From contig JANMTB010000007.1 in the NCBI GenBank assembly GCA_031390045.1, positions 1 through 51,086 of the forward strand: a stretch of 51,086 nt of DNA, in the 5' to 3' direction. The stretch is from Aalborgiella sp031390045 (GTDB taxonomy: Bacteria > Pseudomonadota > Gammaproteobacteria > Burkholderiales > Burkholderiaceae_C). Shown here piece after piece: positions 17,438-26,986 of the stretch. Numbering within the stretch: the first letter of the stretch is position 1; every line of letters begins with the position of its first letter. The notes beneath the pieces were generated by a model. The model made no database searches and was not told where the DNA came from. It worked only from the letters and a program-made list of their open reading frames with translations. The position numbers and the translations under genes were made by a program.

Positions 17438-18945
17438 TACTTTTTATGAAGAATTTATATAAGTTATTGATTTGCATTACTTTATTGGCCGCAGGATTTT
17501 TACAACCTGCCACGGCAGCGGTCGCCGATGATTACTTCCTTGCTATCAAAAATGACAACGATGGCGCTGTGGTGACGATACTATTTCGCGGCTTTGATGC
17601 CAACACACTAGATGACCAAGGCCGCCATGGCTTGCATTTGGCGATGATGGAGGGCTCACTCAAAGTGGCTAAGACGCTGCTGGATTTGTCAGGCACCCAA
17701 GTTGACACCCGCAGCAAACAAGACGAAACGCCGTTAATGATTGCCGCCTTGAAAGGGCATACACAGTTCGCCAAACGGATGATCGCGCGCGGCGCGGATG
17801 TTAACAAAACCGGCTGGACGCCGCTGCATTACGCTGCTACCAGCGGGCAGTTGGAAATGATCAAGCTGCTGATTGATGAGCATGCCTATATCGACACCGA
17901 ATCTCCGAATCAAAGCACGCCCTTGATGCTAGCTGCGATGTATGGCACGGAAGCGGCTGTCAAACTGCTGTTGCAAGAAGGTGCAGATCCAAGTGTCAAA
18001 AACCAACTGGGTTTAAACGCCGCAGATTTTGCTGCCAAGGCTGAGCGCATAGAGTTGGCGCGGTTTTTAGACAAGCTAGCCAACGAAGGCGTGAACCCAA
18101 AAACGGGTGAAGTTGTAGAAAAGAAAGCGACTTCGGTTGCTGCATCTCAGACTGTAGCGACTACCTCAGCATCTATAACGTCAACTAACTCGACAAGAAA
18201 ACCATTAGCCCCGCCTAGCTACGCCGCCAAGTCAGAATTAGCGCCGAATGGCAGAATCTATGCCGCCATCAACTTTGGCAACCCCATTTTGGCCGTTAAA
18301 AACCCAGCGACGGGTGAACCCGCCGGCGTCTCAGTCGATTTGTCGCGTGAGTTAGCGCGTCGCTTGGGTGTGTCCGTTCAACTCGTCACGTTTGAAGCAG
18401 CAGGTAAAGTGGTTGAGGCTTTGAAAGCAGGCACTTTAGACATTGCATTCGTGGCAATCGACCCTGCACGTGCTGTTGATATCAGTTACAGCGCGGCTTA
18501 TGTGGTGATTGAAGGTGCGTACTTGGTTGAGCAAAATTCGCCAATTCGTAGCAATGACGAAGTTGACCGACCCGGCATTCGCGTTGCCGTGGGTGCAGGC
18601 AGTGCCTACGATTTGTACTTGGCGCGAGAGTTAAAGCAAGCCAAGCTGGTGCGTGCGCCTACGTCACCTACAGTTGTAGATACGTTTTTAGCGCAAAAAT
18701 TAGAAGTTGCCGCAGGCGTGAAGCAGCAGCTTGAAGCCGATGCAAAAAGATTACCAGGATTGCGTTTGCTGGATGGCCGTTTCATGGTCATCAACCAAGC
18801 CATGGGCACACCCGTGGGTCGTAACGCTGGCGCGGCTTACTTGCGTGATTTCGTTGAAGAAATGAAAGCGACTGGTTTTGTGGCGCAAGCTTTGGCGCGA
18901 CACAAAATTGAAGGCGCAGCCGTAGCGCCTATGACATTACCTTAA
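17434..18945 (+). CDS. Ankyrin-repeat protein fused to a family-3 solute-binding domain
   Basis: A probably exported protein of 503 residues with an unusual architecture. A signal peptide (MKNLYKLLICITLLAAGFL, cleavage near ATAA-VADD) comes first; ATG 17446 would give this more typical signal start, while ATG 17434 overlaps the tatD stop. About five ankyrin repeats follow (residues 35-220), for example HGLHLAMMEGSLKVAKTLLD, GWTPLHYAATSGQLEMIKLL and STPLMLAAMYGTEAAVKLLL. A Ser/Thr/Ala linker (about 225-265) leads to a periplasmic amino-acid-binding-type domain (NGRIYAAINFGNPILA..., VEALKAGTLDIAFVAIDPARA..., IRVAVGAGSAYDLYLARE). No transporter permease is near, so it may sense rather than transport. 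It abuts convergent rho. Confidence 0.8.
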   Translation: MILFMKNLYKLLICITLLAAGFLQPATAAVADDYFLAIKNDNDGAVVTILFRGFDANTLDDQGRHGLHLAMMEGSLKVAKTLLDLSGTQVDTRSKQDETPLMIAALKGHTQFAKRMIARGADVNKTGWTPLHYAATSGQLEMIKLLIDEHAYIDTESPNQSTPLMLAAMYGTEAAVKLLLQEGADPSVKNQLGLNAADFAAKAERIELARFLDKLANEGVNPKTGEVVEKKATSVAASQTVATTSASITSTNSTRKPLAPPSYAAKSELAPNGRIYAAINFGNPILAVKNPATGEPAGVSVDLSRELARRLGVSVQLVTFEAAGKVVEALKAGTLDIAFVAIDPARAVDISYSAAYVVIEGAYLVEQNSPIRSNDEVDRPGIRVAVGAGSAYDLYLARELKQAKLVRAPTSPTVVDTFLAQKLEVAAGVKQQLEADAKRLPGLRLLDGRFMVINQAMGTPVGRNAGAAYLRDFVEEMKATGFVAQALARHKIEGAAVAPMTLP

Positions 18946-20220
18946 TTATCCGCCGCGGCGCATCATCTCAAAGAACTCTGAGTTGTTCTTCGTCGCACGC
19001 ATCTGCTTGAGCACCATTTCCATGGATTCGATCTCGTCCATGTTGTACATGAACTGACGCAGAATGCGGGTTTTTTGGAGGATTTCAGGAGCCAAGAGCA
19101 GCTCTTCACGGCGCGTGCCACTTCGGTTGAGCTGGATACTTGGGAACACGCGTTTTTCGTACAAACGGCGGTCTAGGTGGATTTCTGAGTTGCCGGTGCC
19201 TTTGAATTCTTCAAAAATCACCTCGTCCATGCGGCTGCCAGTGTCGATCAAAGCGGTGGCGATGATGGTCAGGCTACCGCCTTCTTCGACGTTACGGGCG
19301 GCACCCAAAAAGCGTTTTGGCCGTTGCAGCGCGTTTGAATCCACACCGCCGGTCAATACTTTGCCGGAGCTTGGCACCACGTTGTTGTAAGCGCGAGCGA
19401 GGCGGGTGATGGAATCCAGCAAAATCACTACGTCTTTTTTCAGTTCGACCAGGCGCTTGGCGCGCTCGATCACCATTTCAGCGACGTGCACGTGGCGGGC
19501 GGCGGGTTCGTCAAACGTTGACGCGATCACCTCGCCCTTGACGGTGCGCTGCATCTCGGTCACCTCTTCTGGGCGCTCGTCGATGAGCAACACCATCAAG
19601 TAGCTGTCGGGGTAGTTGGCAGAAATCGCGTGGGCGATGTGCTGCATCATCACGGTTTTACCGCTTTTCGGCTGCGCCACGATCAAGGCGCGCTGGCCTT
19701 TGCCTATGGGTGCGATGATGTCGATGATGCGGCTGGTGATGTTTTCATTGTTCTTTTCGTCGCCTTTGACTTCGCGCTCCAGCTTCATCTGCTCTTTGGG
19801 GAAGAGTGGCGTCAAGTTTTCAAACATGACCTTGTGTTTGTTCTCATCCGCACCGCCGCCGTTGACCTTGTCTAGCTTGTTAAGTGCAAAGTAGCGCTCG
19901 CCATCTTTCGGGGTGCGGACTTCGCCTTCGATCATGTCGCCGGTGTGCAAATTAAAGCGGCGCACTTGGCTTGGGCTGATGTAGATGTCGTCGGTAGATG
20001 CGGTGTAGCTGGTGTCCGGGCTGCGTAAAAAGCCAAAACCGTCAGGCAGAATTTCCAAAACACCATCGGCAAAGACTTGTTCTCCAGCACGAGCGCGCTT
20101 CTTGATGATGGCAAACATTAGTTCTTGCTTGCGCATACGGCCTGTGTTTTCAATTTCAAGCTCTTCCGCTTGTTTGAGGACTTCAGAAACGTGCAGGGCT
20201 TTGAGTTCGTTTAAATGCAT
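18946..20220 (-). CDS. rho: Transcription termination factor Rho
   Basis: Rho is the hexameric RNA helicase that terminates untranslated transcripts. The 424 residues contain the N-terminal RNA-binding part (MHLNELKALHVSEVLKQAEE, then GFGFLRSPDTSYTASTDDIY with the RNP-like aromatic cluster), the Walker A PKSGKTVMMQHIA, Walker B DVVILLDSITRLARAYN, the Q-loop region, and the R-loop RRYEKRVFP-like segment LDRRLYEKRVFPSIQL. Length is normal. It lies downstream of trxA on the same strand, separated by a trxA terminator and a leader of about 225 bases, consistent with independent transcription. The leader (20221-20446) holds no gene; rho leaders are often attenuated by Rho itself. Confidence 0.97.
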   Translation of the reverse strand: MHLNELKALHVSEVLKQAEELEIENTGRMRKQELMFAIIKKRARAGEQVFADGVLEILPDGFGFLRSPDTSYTASTDDIYISPSQVRRFNLHTGDMIEGEVRTPKDGERYFALNKLDKVNGGGADENKHKVMFENLTPLFPKEQMKLEREVKGDEKNNENITSRIIDIIAPIGKGQRALIVAQPKSGKTVMMQHIAHAISANYPDSYLMVLLIDERPEEVTEMQRTVKGEVIASTFDEPAARHVHVAEMVIERAKRLVELKKDVVILLDSITRLARAYNNVVPSSGKVLTGGVDSNALQRPKRFLGAARNVEEGGSLTIIATALIDTGSRMDEVIFEEFKGTGNSEIHLDRRLYEKRVFPSIQLNRSGTRREELLLAPEILQKTRILRQFMYNMDEIESMEMVLKQMRATKNNSEFFEMMRRGG

Positions 20221-20446
20221 GTGAGATTTGACCCGAAGAGGGTGCGAATTGAAAATTTGGGGGTGGGCTTGAGTGCTTAGATAAGAGCAGCTCAGGCGTT
20301 TAACTTAGAAACTAGGGAGAACGTTGGGTTTGGTTCAAAGTGCCGTTTCAGATTTCTTCAAATTCAGAGAAATCACGGCTAAAGCTTGTTATAGACTAAT
20401 TATGACAGGAATTGTGCCAGATTTTTGCGCAAAGACATACAGACGT

Positions 20447-20482
20447 AAAAAAGGGCAGAATTTTGCAAATCCGCCCTTTTTT
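20447..20482 (-). terminator. Rho-independent terminator of trxA
   Basis: On the minus strand a hairpin with GGGC/GCCC core flanked by six A and six T residues lies about 30 bases after the trxA stop. The A-tract on the other side could make it work in both directions. Confidence 0.8.
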
Positions 20483-20510
20483 GATACCAAATGAAGGTTT
20501 ATGCCTCTTG

Positions 20511-20843
20511 TTACGCCATTTGCTGGTCAATAAACGCAGTCAACTGCGATTTGCTCAACGCGCCGACTTTGGTCGCAGCCAATTGGCCATCTTTGAACAG
20601 CATCAAAGTCGGGATGCCGCGAATGCCAAACTTCGCAGGAATATCGCGGTTTTCGTCCACATTCATTTTGGCGATTTGTAGTTTGTCACCGTAAGCGACG
20701 GCCACTTCGTCCAAAATTGGGGCAATCATTTTGCAAGGACCACACCACTCAGCCCAGTAGTCCACCAGCACGGGTGCTTTAGAGCCAAGCACTTCGGCTT
20801 CAAAAGTTGCGTCGGTAACGTGTTTGATGAGATCGCTGGCCAT
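20511..20843 (-). CDS. trxA: Thioredoxin 1
   Basis: A small cytosolic dithiol oxidoreductase that reduces protein disulfides with electrons from thioredoxin reductase. The 110-residue product has the redox motif WAEWCGPCKMIAP, the cis-proline segment GIRGIPTLMLF and the usual thioredoxin fold length. The start MASDLIKHV at 20843 was chosen over an earlier ATG (20867) because AAGGA lies just before it and homologues begin here. A terminator follows, then rho. It is divergent from the AddB-like gene; the intervening 108 bases should carry both promoters, but I see no strong hexamers. Confidence 0.97.
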   Translation of the reverse strand: MASDLIKHVTDATFEAEVLGSKAPVLVDYWAEWCGPCKMIAPILDEVAVAYGDKLQIAKMNVDENRDIPAKFGIRGIPTLMLFKDGQLAATKVGALSKSQLTAFIDQQMA

Positions 20844-20951
20844 AGTGAATTCCTTTTTGATTGGCAAAAAAATACATGCGTAAATGCAGCTAGTCTTAAA
20901 AACTGCAGCTACATTAGACTAAGACCATTGTGACAGAAAGCAAGACCCTCC

Positions 20952-23597
20952 GTGTCAAAAATAGAGACAAATATTGACTTGCCCCACTTAAATAAGGCTT
21001 ATTGGCGCCAACTTTGCGCCTCGATTCAAGCTGGTTGCACAAAAAATGGCACGCATTTATCGCGTTCTGTCGTTTTGTTACCTTTTGCACAATTGATGCC
21101 GCTGGCACGGCGGTATTGGGCAGAGTTTTATCCCTCAGGATTTGTGCCGCAGTTTCAAACCACGTCGAATTGGGCGAATGAGCTGCGACTTTTTGTGCCC
21201 GATGCAAACGACATCAGTTTCGACATGGCGCAAGACGTGCTCAAAGCGGCTAGTTTGCTTAAAAACGCCAAGCTGAGTGTTTTTGAAAATCTAGACGCCA
21301 CGCAGCAAGATTTGATCACCGCGCGCTTGGTCGAGGCAGCACACCAGCTTGCAGTTAGCGCAGCATCCGTCCACCCAAAGCAACGCCTGATTTGGGCGGC
21401 GGAGGCTAGACGAGATGTGTTTGGTGGCATCGTTTCACCGACTTTCCTCAACGAATCGTCCATTGCGCAGCTGGCGTTGTATTGGGCATCCACCAGCAGT
21501 TACGCCAGCGATGTGTTGTTTGACGATGCATTGGCGTCCGTCCAAACCGACCACTTGTTTGTTTTAGAAGGCTTGCAGCGCGACCCACTGGTGCAGGCTT
21601 TGATACAGCAATTGGGTGAAAAAACGTCGCTTTTGGAGCAACCCAATACCGAACTGCCCACTCGTTTAACTGGAATCACGTTGTACCCCGCGAAAAACGC
21701 CCACGACGAGGCGCAACTGGCCGCCGCCTGTGTGCTGCGCCACATCGAAGCTGGGCGCACACCAGTCGCACTCGCTGCCACAGACCGCGCCTTGACCCGC
21801 CGCATCCGCGCCATGCTGGCCACACAAAACGTGCAAGTGCGAGACGAAAACGGCTGGATTTTGTCCACTACCCGTGCGGCTGCCAAGTTGATGACATTTC
21901 TGAAAGCCTGCGCTTGGAACGCTAGTACAGACAGTGTGTTGGATTTTTTGAAAAATAGCGATGCAAAGACTATTGAGACTGATGCATTAGCCGTGCTCGA
22001 AAAAGCTGTGCGAAAAGCGAACCAAGCCTCTTGGTCAAGCTGGGTGGCGTTGATTGCTTCAGATACAGCTTTGCATGAAAAGCAACCGATGTTGCAAGCC
22101 ACGACGCAAAAAATCGAAGCCGCCCGAGCAGGCTTGCAATCACCCCGTATTTTGAGTGCTTGGTTGGCGGCATTGCGAACTGCTTTAGAAAACAGCGGTT
22201 TGTTGGCGTTGCTTGAAGACGATTTGGCTGGACTCAAAGTGCTGGAAGTTTTGCATATTCATGGGCCGGCGCAGCCTACTCGAAGTCAGCTCACGCAAAC
22301 GCTGCCTCATAGCCCAGACCGTTGGAGCTTGACCGAATTCACCGCTTGGGTGAACACCGCTCTGGAATCCGCCAGCTACAAGCCGCCTCATCCAGAAAAC
22401 GCACAAGTAGCGATTCTGCCCATGAGCCAGCTCTTAGCCCGTCCATTTGCAGCGGTGGTGTTGGCGGGGTGTGACGAAGCGCGATTCGACCCTTCGCCCA
22501 TGTTGCCCGGCCAGTGGTCACCCGCTGAGCGTTTGGCTTTGGGACTCATCACCCGCGTCGAGCAAGACGCCGCCACCCGCGCCGCCTGGCACATCGCCCT
22601 GCAAACGCCATTTTGCGATGTGCTGTGGCGGCAGTCTGAGGCTACAGGCGAGCCAATATTGCCCAGTAGTTTGGTGCAAAGTTTGCAGCTGAAACTCAAG
22701 CAGAGCGAGCAAAAACTTGCAGTGACCGAGCCGCGCATCGTTCGACATTTTGATGCCAACCCAACGCCCAGACCGCAGCCGAACGGCAGCCAGCTCCCCG
22801 TTACCCGACTGTCCGCCAGCGGCTACAGCAAGCTGCGCACCTGTCCGTACCAGTTTTTTGCGCTGCAGCAGCTGGGTTTGAAGGAAGATGACGAGCTGCA
22901 AGAAACGCTGGACAAACGCGAGTTTGGGTTGTGGCTGCATGCGGTTTTGAGTCATTTTCACGAAAATCTTAAGAAATCACCTGAAATTGATTCAAATATG
23001 GATGTAGTCAGCGTATTTGTTAACTATTCTGCTATGCTAAACATAGCAAAAAATGCGATAAATGCGACTCAAAATATACCAGAAGATGCGTTTTTACCAT
23101 GGGCATCGACCTGGCCGAAGGTGCGCGATGGTTATGTGAACTGGTTGATAGGCCATCAAGCTGCAGGTTGGACATTTGACCAAGCTGAAGTTTGGCGGGA
23201 GCTGTCGATTGGTAATTTTGGCTTGAAGCTAGTCGGTCAGCTTGACCGTATCGATAAATCTGCTGATGGCACAACGATGGTGCTGGATTACAAAACCGAA
23301 AGCGACAGCAAAACCGCCAAACGCCTCAAAGAGCCACTGGAAGACACGCAGCTCGCGTTTTACGCGGCACTGGTGGGGGATGAGACGCTGCAAGCTGCGT
23401 ACGTCAACGTCAACGAGAAGTTAAGTAAAACTTACGCACAGCCAGATATTGATCACAGCCGCAGTGCCTTGATAGAAGGCATTTTGGACGATATGCAAAA
23501 TATCAGCCAAGGTAAACCACTGCCAGCTTTGGGCGAGGGTGCAGCTTGCGACTATTGTGCGGCGCGCGGGTTGTGTCGGAAGGATTTTTGGCAATGA
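20952..23597 (+). CDS. AddB-like PD-(D/E)XK nuclease subunit
   Basis: An 881-residue protein that probably pairs with the following helicase to process DNA double-strand breaks (AddAB type, replacing RecBCD). The N-terminal two thirds resemble an inactivated helicase. The C-terminal third is a RecB-family nuclease with LDRIDKSADGTTMVLDYKTES containing the D...D-x-K catalytic signature. Four cysteines suggest the AddB iron-sulfur staple: about C631 in RTCPYQFF and C866, C869 and C875 in CDYCAARGLC. The chosen start is GTG 20952. A degenerate repeat copy is translated in frame (MDVVSVFVNYSAMLNIA) between FGLWLHAVLSHFHENL and the DNA-binding part. The stop overlaps the next gene. Confidence 0.87.
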   Translation: MSKIETNIDLPHLNKAYWRQLCASIQAGCTKNGTHLSRSVVLLPFAQLMPLARRYWAEFYPSGFVPQFQTTSNWANELRLFVPDANDISFDMAQDVLKAASLLKNAKLSVFENLDATQQDLITARLVEAAHQLAVSAASVHPKQRLIWAAEARRDVFGGIVSPTFLNESSIAQLALYWASTSSYASDVLFDDALASVQTDHLFVLEGLQRDPLVQALIQQLGEKTSLLEQPNTELPTRLTGITLYPAKNAHDEAQLAAACVLRHIEAGRTPVALAATDRALTRRIRAMLATQNVQVRDENGWILSTTRAAAKLMTFLKACAWNASTDSVLDFLKNSDAKTIETDALAVLEKAVRKANQASWSSWVALIASDTALHEKQPMLQATTQKIEAARAGLQSPRILSAWLAALRTALENSGLLALLEDDLAGLKVLEVLHIHGPAQPTRSQLTQTLPHSPDRWSLTEFTAWVNTALESASYKPPHPENAQVAILPMSQLLARPFAAVVLAGCDEARFDPSPMLPGQWSPAERLALGLITRVEQDAATRAAWHIALQTPFCDVLWRQSEATGEPILPSSLVQSLQLKLKQSEQKLAVTEPRIVRHFDANPTPRPQPNGSQLPVTRLSASGYSKLRTCPYQFFALQQLGLKEDDELQETLDKREFGLWLHAVLSHFHENLKKSPEIDSNMDVVSVFVNYSAMLNIAKNAINATQNIPEDAFLPWASTWPKVRDGYVNWLIGHQAAGWTFDQAEVWRELSIGNFGLKLVGQLDRIDKSADGTTMVLDYKTESDSKTAKRLKEPLEDTQLAFYAALVGDETLQAAYVNVNEKLSKTYAQPDIDHSRSALIEGILDDMQNISQGKPLPALGEGAACDYCAARGLCRKDFWQ
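23001..23048 (+). repeat. Dispersed element copy 6 (degenerate, in-frame inside addB-like gene)
   Basis: GATGTAGTCAGCGTATTTGT, then TAACTATTCTGCTATGC and AAACATAGCA match the family pattern with several changes. The translation VVSVFVNYSAMLNIA parallels copy 7 (AGVFVAYNAIENIV), so both use the same reading frame of the element. Confidence 0.65.
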
Positions 23598-26500
23598 CCG
23601 CTGCCTACGAACACTACGGCAAACCCGTTTCCAGCGACCAGTTTTACGCCATCGCTTGCGACCCACAGCGCAGCGTTGCCGTCGAAGCCTGCGCAGGTGC
23701 TGGGAAAACTTGGATGCTGGTGTCGCGGATGATTCGAGCTTTGCTGGAGGATGATGCTCCCCAGCCGCACGAAATCCTGGCCATTACCTTCACCAAAAAA
23801 GCTGCTGGAGAAATGCGCGAGCGGCTGCAAAAGTTTCTTTTAGAGTTTGCATTTGATACGCCAGAGAAACTTGAAAAAGAGCTTGTAATGAGGGGTTTAA
23901 GCCCGCAGCTTGCGAAAAATAAGCGTGAATCGCTACAAAATCTATATCAAACCTTGCTCAGCCAAGGGCGTGGTGTGCAGATCAAAACCTTTCACGGCTG
24001 GTTTGCATCGCTGCTGCGGACTGCTCCGCTGTCGGTGTTGGAAGGCTTGCATCTGCCTGCTAATTACACGCTTTTGGAAGACGACAAGCTGGCCGTGCCC
24101 GGCGTTTGGCGGCGGTTTTTTGGTGCTTTATTGAAAGACGAAACTCTAAAACGTGATTTTGAGGAACTGGTCGCCGAGCATGGCAAGTCGCAGGCATTGA
24201 AGGCTTTGGACGAAGCGCTGTCTAAGCGGGTTGAGTTTGAATTGGCGGATGGAAAAGGGCTGGTTGATGATTCTGTGCCGCATTTTTCGGCGTATTTTCC
24301 TGAGTTTTCGGGTTGTGATTCACCCGAAGCAGCGTTTGCAGCAAGTTGTATTGACCGCCAAATACTCGCAGATGCTGCCAAAATTTTAGGTTCAGCTGCT
24401 CAAAAGTCATTTAGCGCAAAGGGGGTAGAGCTAGAAAAATCTATTACCGACAATGACTTAACGGGCGCAATCGCTGCTTTACTGACCGAAAAAGACACAC
24501 CGCGCAAGTTCAACGCCACCTTGTCAGAAAACGAGTTTGTTGCCAAAGCGCAAGAGATAGCCGTTCGCTTGCAAGCTGCCATTGCGCAACACACTGCTTG
24601 GCAACACCAGCAGCGTATGGCGCGGTTGACGCGGATTTTGATCGCTGAATTTGCCGCCTTGAAACGACAGCGCGGCTGGGTGGATATGAACGATGTGGAG
24701 CGTGCTGCATTGGTGATGCTGTCAAGCTCTGAGCTGAGCGGCTGGGTGCAAGAGCGGCTGGATGCGCGGGTGAAGCACCTGATGATTGACGAATTTCAAG
24801 ACACCAGCCCGCTGCAGTGGCAGGCTTTGTATGCATGGCTATCGGGCTACACGGGCGCGGGGGGCAAACCGCCTACAGTTTTTATCGTCGGCGACCCGAA
24901 GCAGAGCATTTACCGCTTTAGACGTGCTGAGCCGCAGGTGTTTATTGCAGCACAAGATTTTGTGAAAGAAGGCTTGAGTGGCGATTTACTTAGCTGCGAC
25001 CATACTCGTCGCAATGCGCTGCAGGTGGTGCAAGCGGTGAACACGGTGATGCTGCAGGCGCAAGAGGTGAAACAATATTCGGACTACCGGGCGCACAGCA
25101 CGGACATTGCGGTTGCGGGTTCGGTTATGCTTTTACCGCAAATTGAACGCACAGTGAAGGATAAATCCGCAGACGATTCCGTTGAAGCGATTTGGCGAGA
25201 CAGCTTGACCGAACCGCGAGAAGAAGTCGAAGAAAAGATCGTCACACTTGAATGCCGGCAAGCAGCGCGGTTCATCCAGCAGCTTTTGAAATCGGGTAAA
25301 AAACCTAAAGAAATCATGGTGTTAGCGCGGAAGCGTTCGCGATTGGCAGTTATGCAAGTTGAGCTGCAAGCGCTCAACATCGTTAGTCAGCAGCCCGAAA
25401 AAACCAACTTGGCCGATGCGCCAGAGGTGCAAGACATTGTTGCGTTATTGGATGTTTTGGTGTCGCCAACGCATGATTTGTCACTCGCCCGTGCGTTGAA
25501 ATCGCCGCTGTTTGGGTTGACGGATGATGATTTTGTGACGATTGCGTTAGCGCATAAATCTGAGAAGAATAAGCATTTAGAACAAGATTTAGGACGGTAT
25601 CTGTCATGGTTTAACTTGCTACAAAATTCAGAGCATTTAAGCAAGGAAATACCCAGGCTAGGGGTTAAATTGACCCTATGGAAAGAGTGGTTGGACAGTT
25701 TGCCGCCTCATGACGCATTGGATGCTATTTTCCATGATGGCAACGTACTGGCTCGCTACGCCAGCGCCGCGCCACCGACGCAATGCGACAGCATTTTGAC
25801 GAATTTGAATGCCTTACTCAGCGCGGCTTTGGATATCGACCAAGCTCGGTATTTGACGCCGTATGCCTTTGTTCGCGCTATGAAGGCAGGACTCAGTGCG
25901 GCAAATTCAGACGGCGAATCTGAGATGGCAGACGCCACTCAAACCGTGAAATCGCCCATGACAAGTGACGACAGCGCGATTCGGCTGCTGACGATTCACG
26001 GCGCGAAAGGGTTGGAGGCAGATGTTGTCATCATCTTGGACACCGACGCTGCGCCTACGCCAGCGGCGTCCATGCGGGTGCTGGTGAATTGGCCGGGCGA
26101 GACCGAAACGCCAACCAGTTTTGTCTTTTTGACTAGCGAAAACCGCCCAGCGCCTAGTGCTGCAGAGGCTTTTGAGGATGAGAAAAAAGCGCGTCAGCGT
26201 GAGGAGTTGAACGCGTTGTACGTGGCGATGACGCGAGCGCGTGAGCAACTGGTTATCTCTAGCAGCCAGCCGCGGAATGCCTCGGCTGAGAGTTGGTGGC
26301 AGCGTGTACGAGCTGTGGCTGAGCCTGTTGATGGGGTCAGTTTGTCTGGAGTTGCCTTGGATGTTGACTCAGTCGTTGATTTAAAAATTGATATTCCTAC
26401 GCAAGTTGAGCTTTTGGTGCTTCCTAGCATAGAAAATAATAAAAATACCTTCAATAAAGGAACGAATTCGCCTATAGCCGGCGTATTTGTTGCCTATAAT

Positions 26501-26986
26501 GCTATTGAAAATATAGTGAATTTAGAGAGTGCTACAGTAATAACTGCTGCCAACGAATCCCTTGAATCGCGCATAGGCCAAGCCATGCACCGCTTGCTGC
26601 AGCGGTTTGACGTTACTGCTATGGATGCCGTGGCACTCGAATTTAACCTCAACAACCAAGAAGCCGAACAAGCAGCGCAGATGGCGCGGCGCATCGTGGC
26701 GGGTGAGGGCGCTTGGGTGTGGGATGACGCGGTGATTGGTTGGCAAGGCAACGAAATCGAACTCACTGCACAAGGTAAACTCCTGCGCCTAGACCGCTTG
26801 GTGCGACGCAAAGACACCAGGGATTGGTGGGTGCTTGACTACAAATCGGAATCGCAGCCGCAGAGCAAACCCGAGCTGGTCGCGCAAATGCGTGGTTACG
26901 TGGCAGCGGTGCAAGCTTGTTATGCGGGTGAATCTGTGAGAGCTGCGTTTTTGACTGCGGCTGGGACGTTGATTGAAGTTAATTGA
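23594..26986 (+). CDS. AddA-like UvrD/Rep-family helicase-nuclease
   Basis: A 1130-residue superfamily-1 helicase fused to a RecB-type nuclease. Helicase motifs in order: VAVEACAGAGKTWMLVSRM (Walker A, about 32-39), AITFTKKAAGEMRERL (Ia), LMIDEFQDTSPLQW (II), VFIVGDPKQSIYRFRRA (III), LLTIHGAKGLEADVVIILD (V) and ALYVAMTRAREQL (VI). The C-terminus has RLDRLVRRKDTRDWWVLDYKSES, the D...D-x-K nuclease motif. It should unwind and resect DNA ends with the upstream AddB-like subunit, whose stop it overlaps (ATGA at 23594). A repeat copy is inserted in frame near residue 960, in the non-conserved linker before the nuclease domain. Orthodox names vary, so no symbol is given. Confidence 0.9.
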   Translation: MTAAYEHYGKPVSSDQFYAIACDPQRSVAVEACAGAGKTWMLVSRMIRALLEDDAPQPHEILAITFTKKAAGEMRERLQKFLLEFAFDTPEKLEKELVMRGLSPQLAKNKRESLQNLYQTLLSQGRGVQIKTFHGWFASLLRTAPLSVLEGLHLPANYTLLEDDKLAVPGVWRRFFGALLKDETLKRDFEELVAEHGKSQALKALDEALSKRVEFELADGKGLVDDSVPHFSAYFPEFSGCDSPEAAFAASCIDRQILADAAKILGSAAQKSFSAKGVELEKSITDNDLTGAIAALLTEKDTPRKFNATLSENEFVAKAQEIAVRLQAAIAQHTAWQHQQRMARLTRILIAEFAALKRQRGWVDMNDVERAALVMLSSSELSGWVQERLDARVKHLMIDEFQDTSPLQWQALYAWLSGYTGAGGKPPTVFIVGDPKQSIYRFRRAEPQVFIAAQDFVKEGLSGDLLSCDHTRRNALQVVQAVNTVMLQAQEVKQYSDYRAHSTDIAVAGSVMLLPQIERTVKDKSADDSVEAIWRDSLTEPREEVEEKIVTLECRQAARFIQQLLKSGKKPKEIMVLARKRSRLAVMQVELQALNIVSQQPEKTNLADAPEVQDIVALLDVLVSPTHDLSLARALKSPLFGLTDDDFVTIALAHKSEKNKHLEQDLGRYLSWFNLLQNSEHLSKEIPRLGVKLTLWKEWLDSLPPHDALDAIFHDGNVLARYASAAPPTQCDSILTNLNALLSAALDIDQARYLTPYAFVRAMKAGLSAANSDGESEMADATQTVKSPMTSDDSAIRLLTIHGAKGLEADVVIILDTDAAPTPAASMRVLVNWPGETETPTSFVFLTSENRPAPSAAEAFEDEKKARQREELNALYVAMTRAREQLVISSSQPRNASAESWWQRVRAVAEPVDGVSLSGVALDVDSVVDLKIDIPTQVELLVLPSIENNKNTFNKGTNSPIAGVFVAYNAIENIVNLESATVITAANESLESRIGQAMHRLLQRFDVTAMDAVALEFNLNNQEAEQAAQMARRIVAGEGAWVWDDAVIGWQGNEIELTAQGKLLRLDRLVRRKDTRDWWVLDYKSESQPQSKPELVAQMRGYVAAVQACYAGESVRAAFLTAAGTLIEVN
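26470..26517 (+). repeat. Dispersed element copy 7 (in-frame inside addA-like gene)
   Basis: GCCTATAGCCGGCGTATTTG, then TTGCCTATAATGCTATTG and AAAATATAGTG closely match the consensus. It translates sense as IAGVFVAYNAIENIV and lies in the AT-rich linker between the helicase and nuclease domains, a place with little structural constraint. Confidence 0.88.

Noticed and set aside
23546..23593. Upstream extension of the AddA-like gene from a TTG codon
   Set aside because: It lies within the C-terminal Fe-S cysteine codons of the preceding gene; the ATGA overlap at 23594 is the better start.
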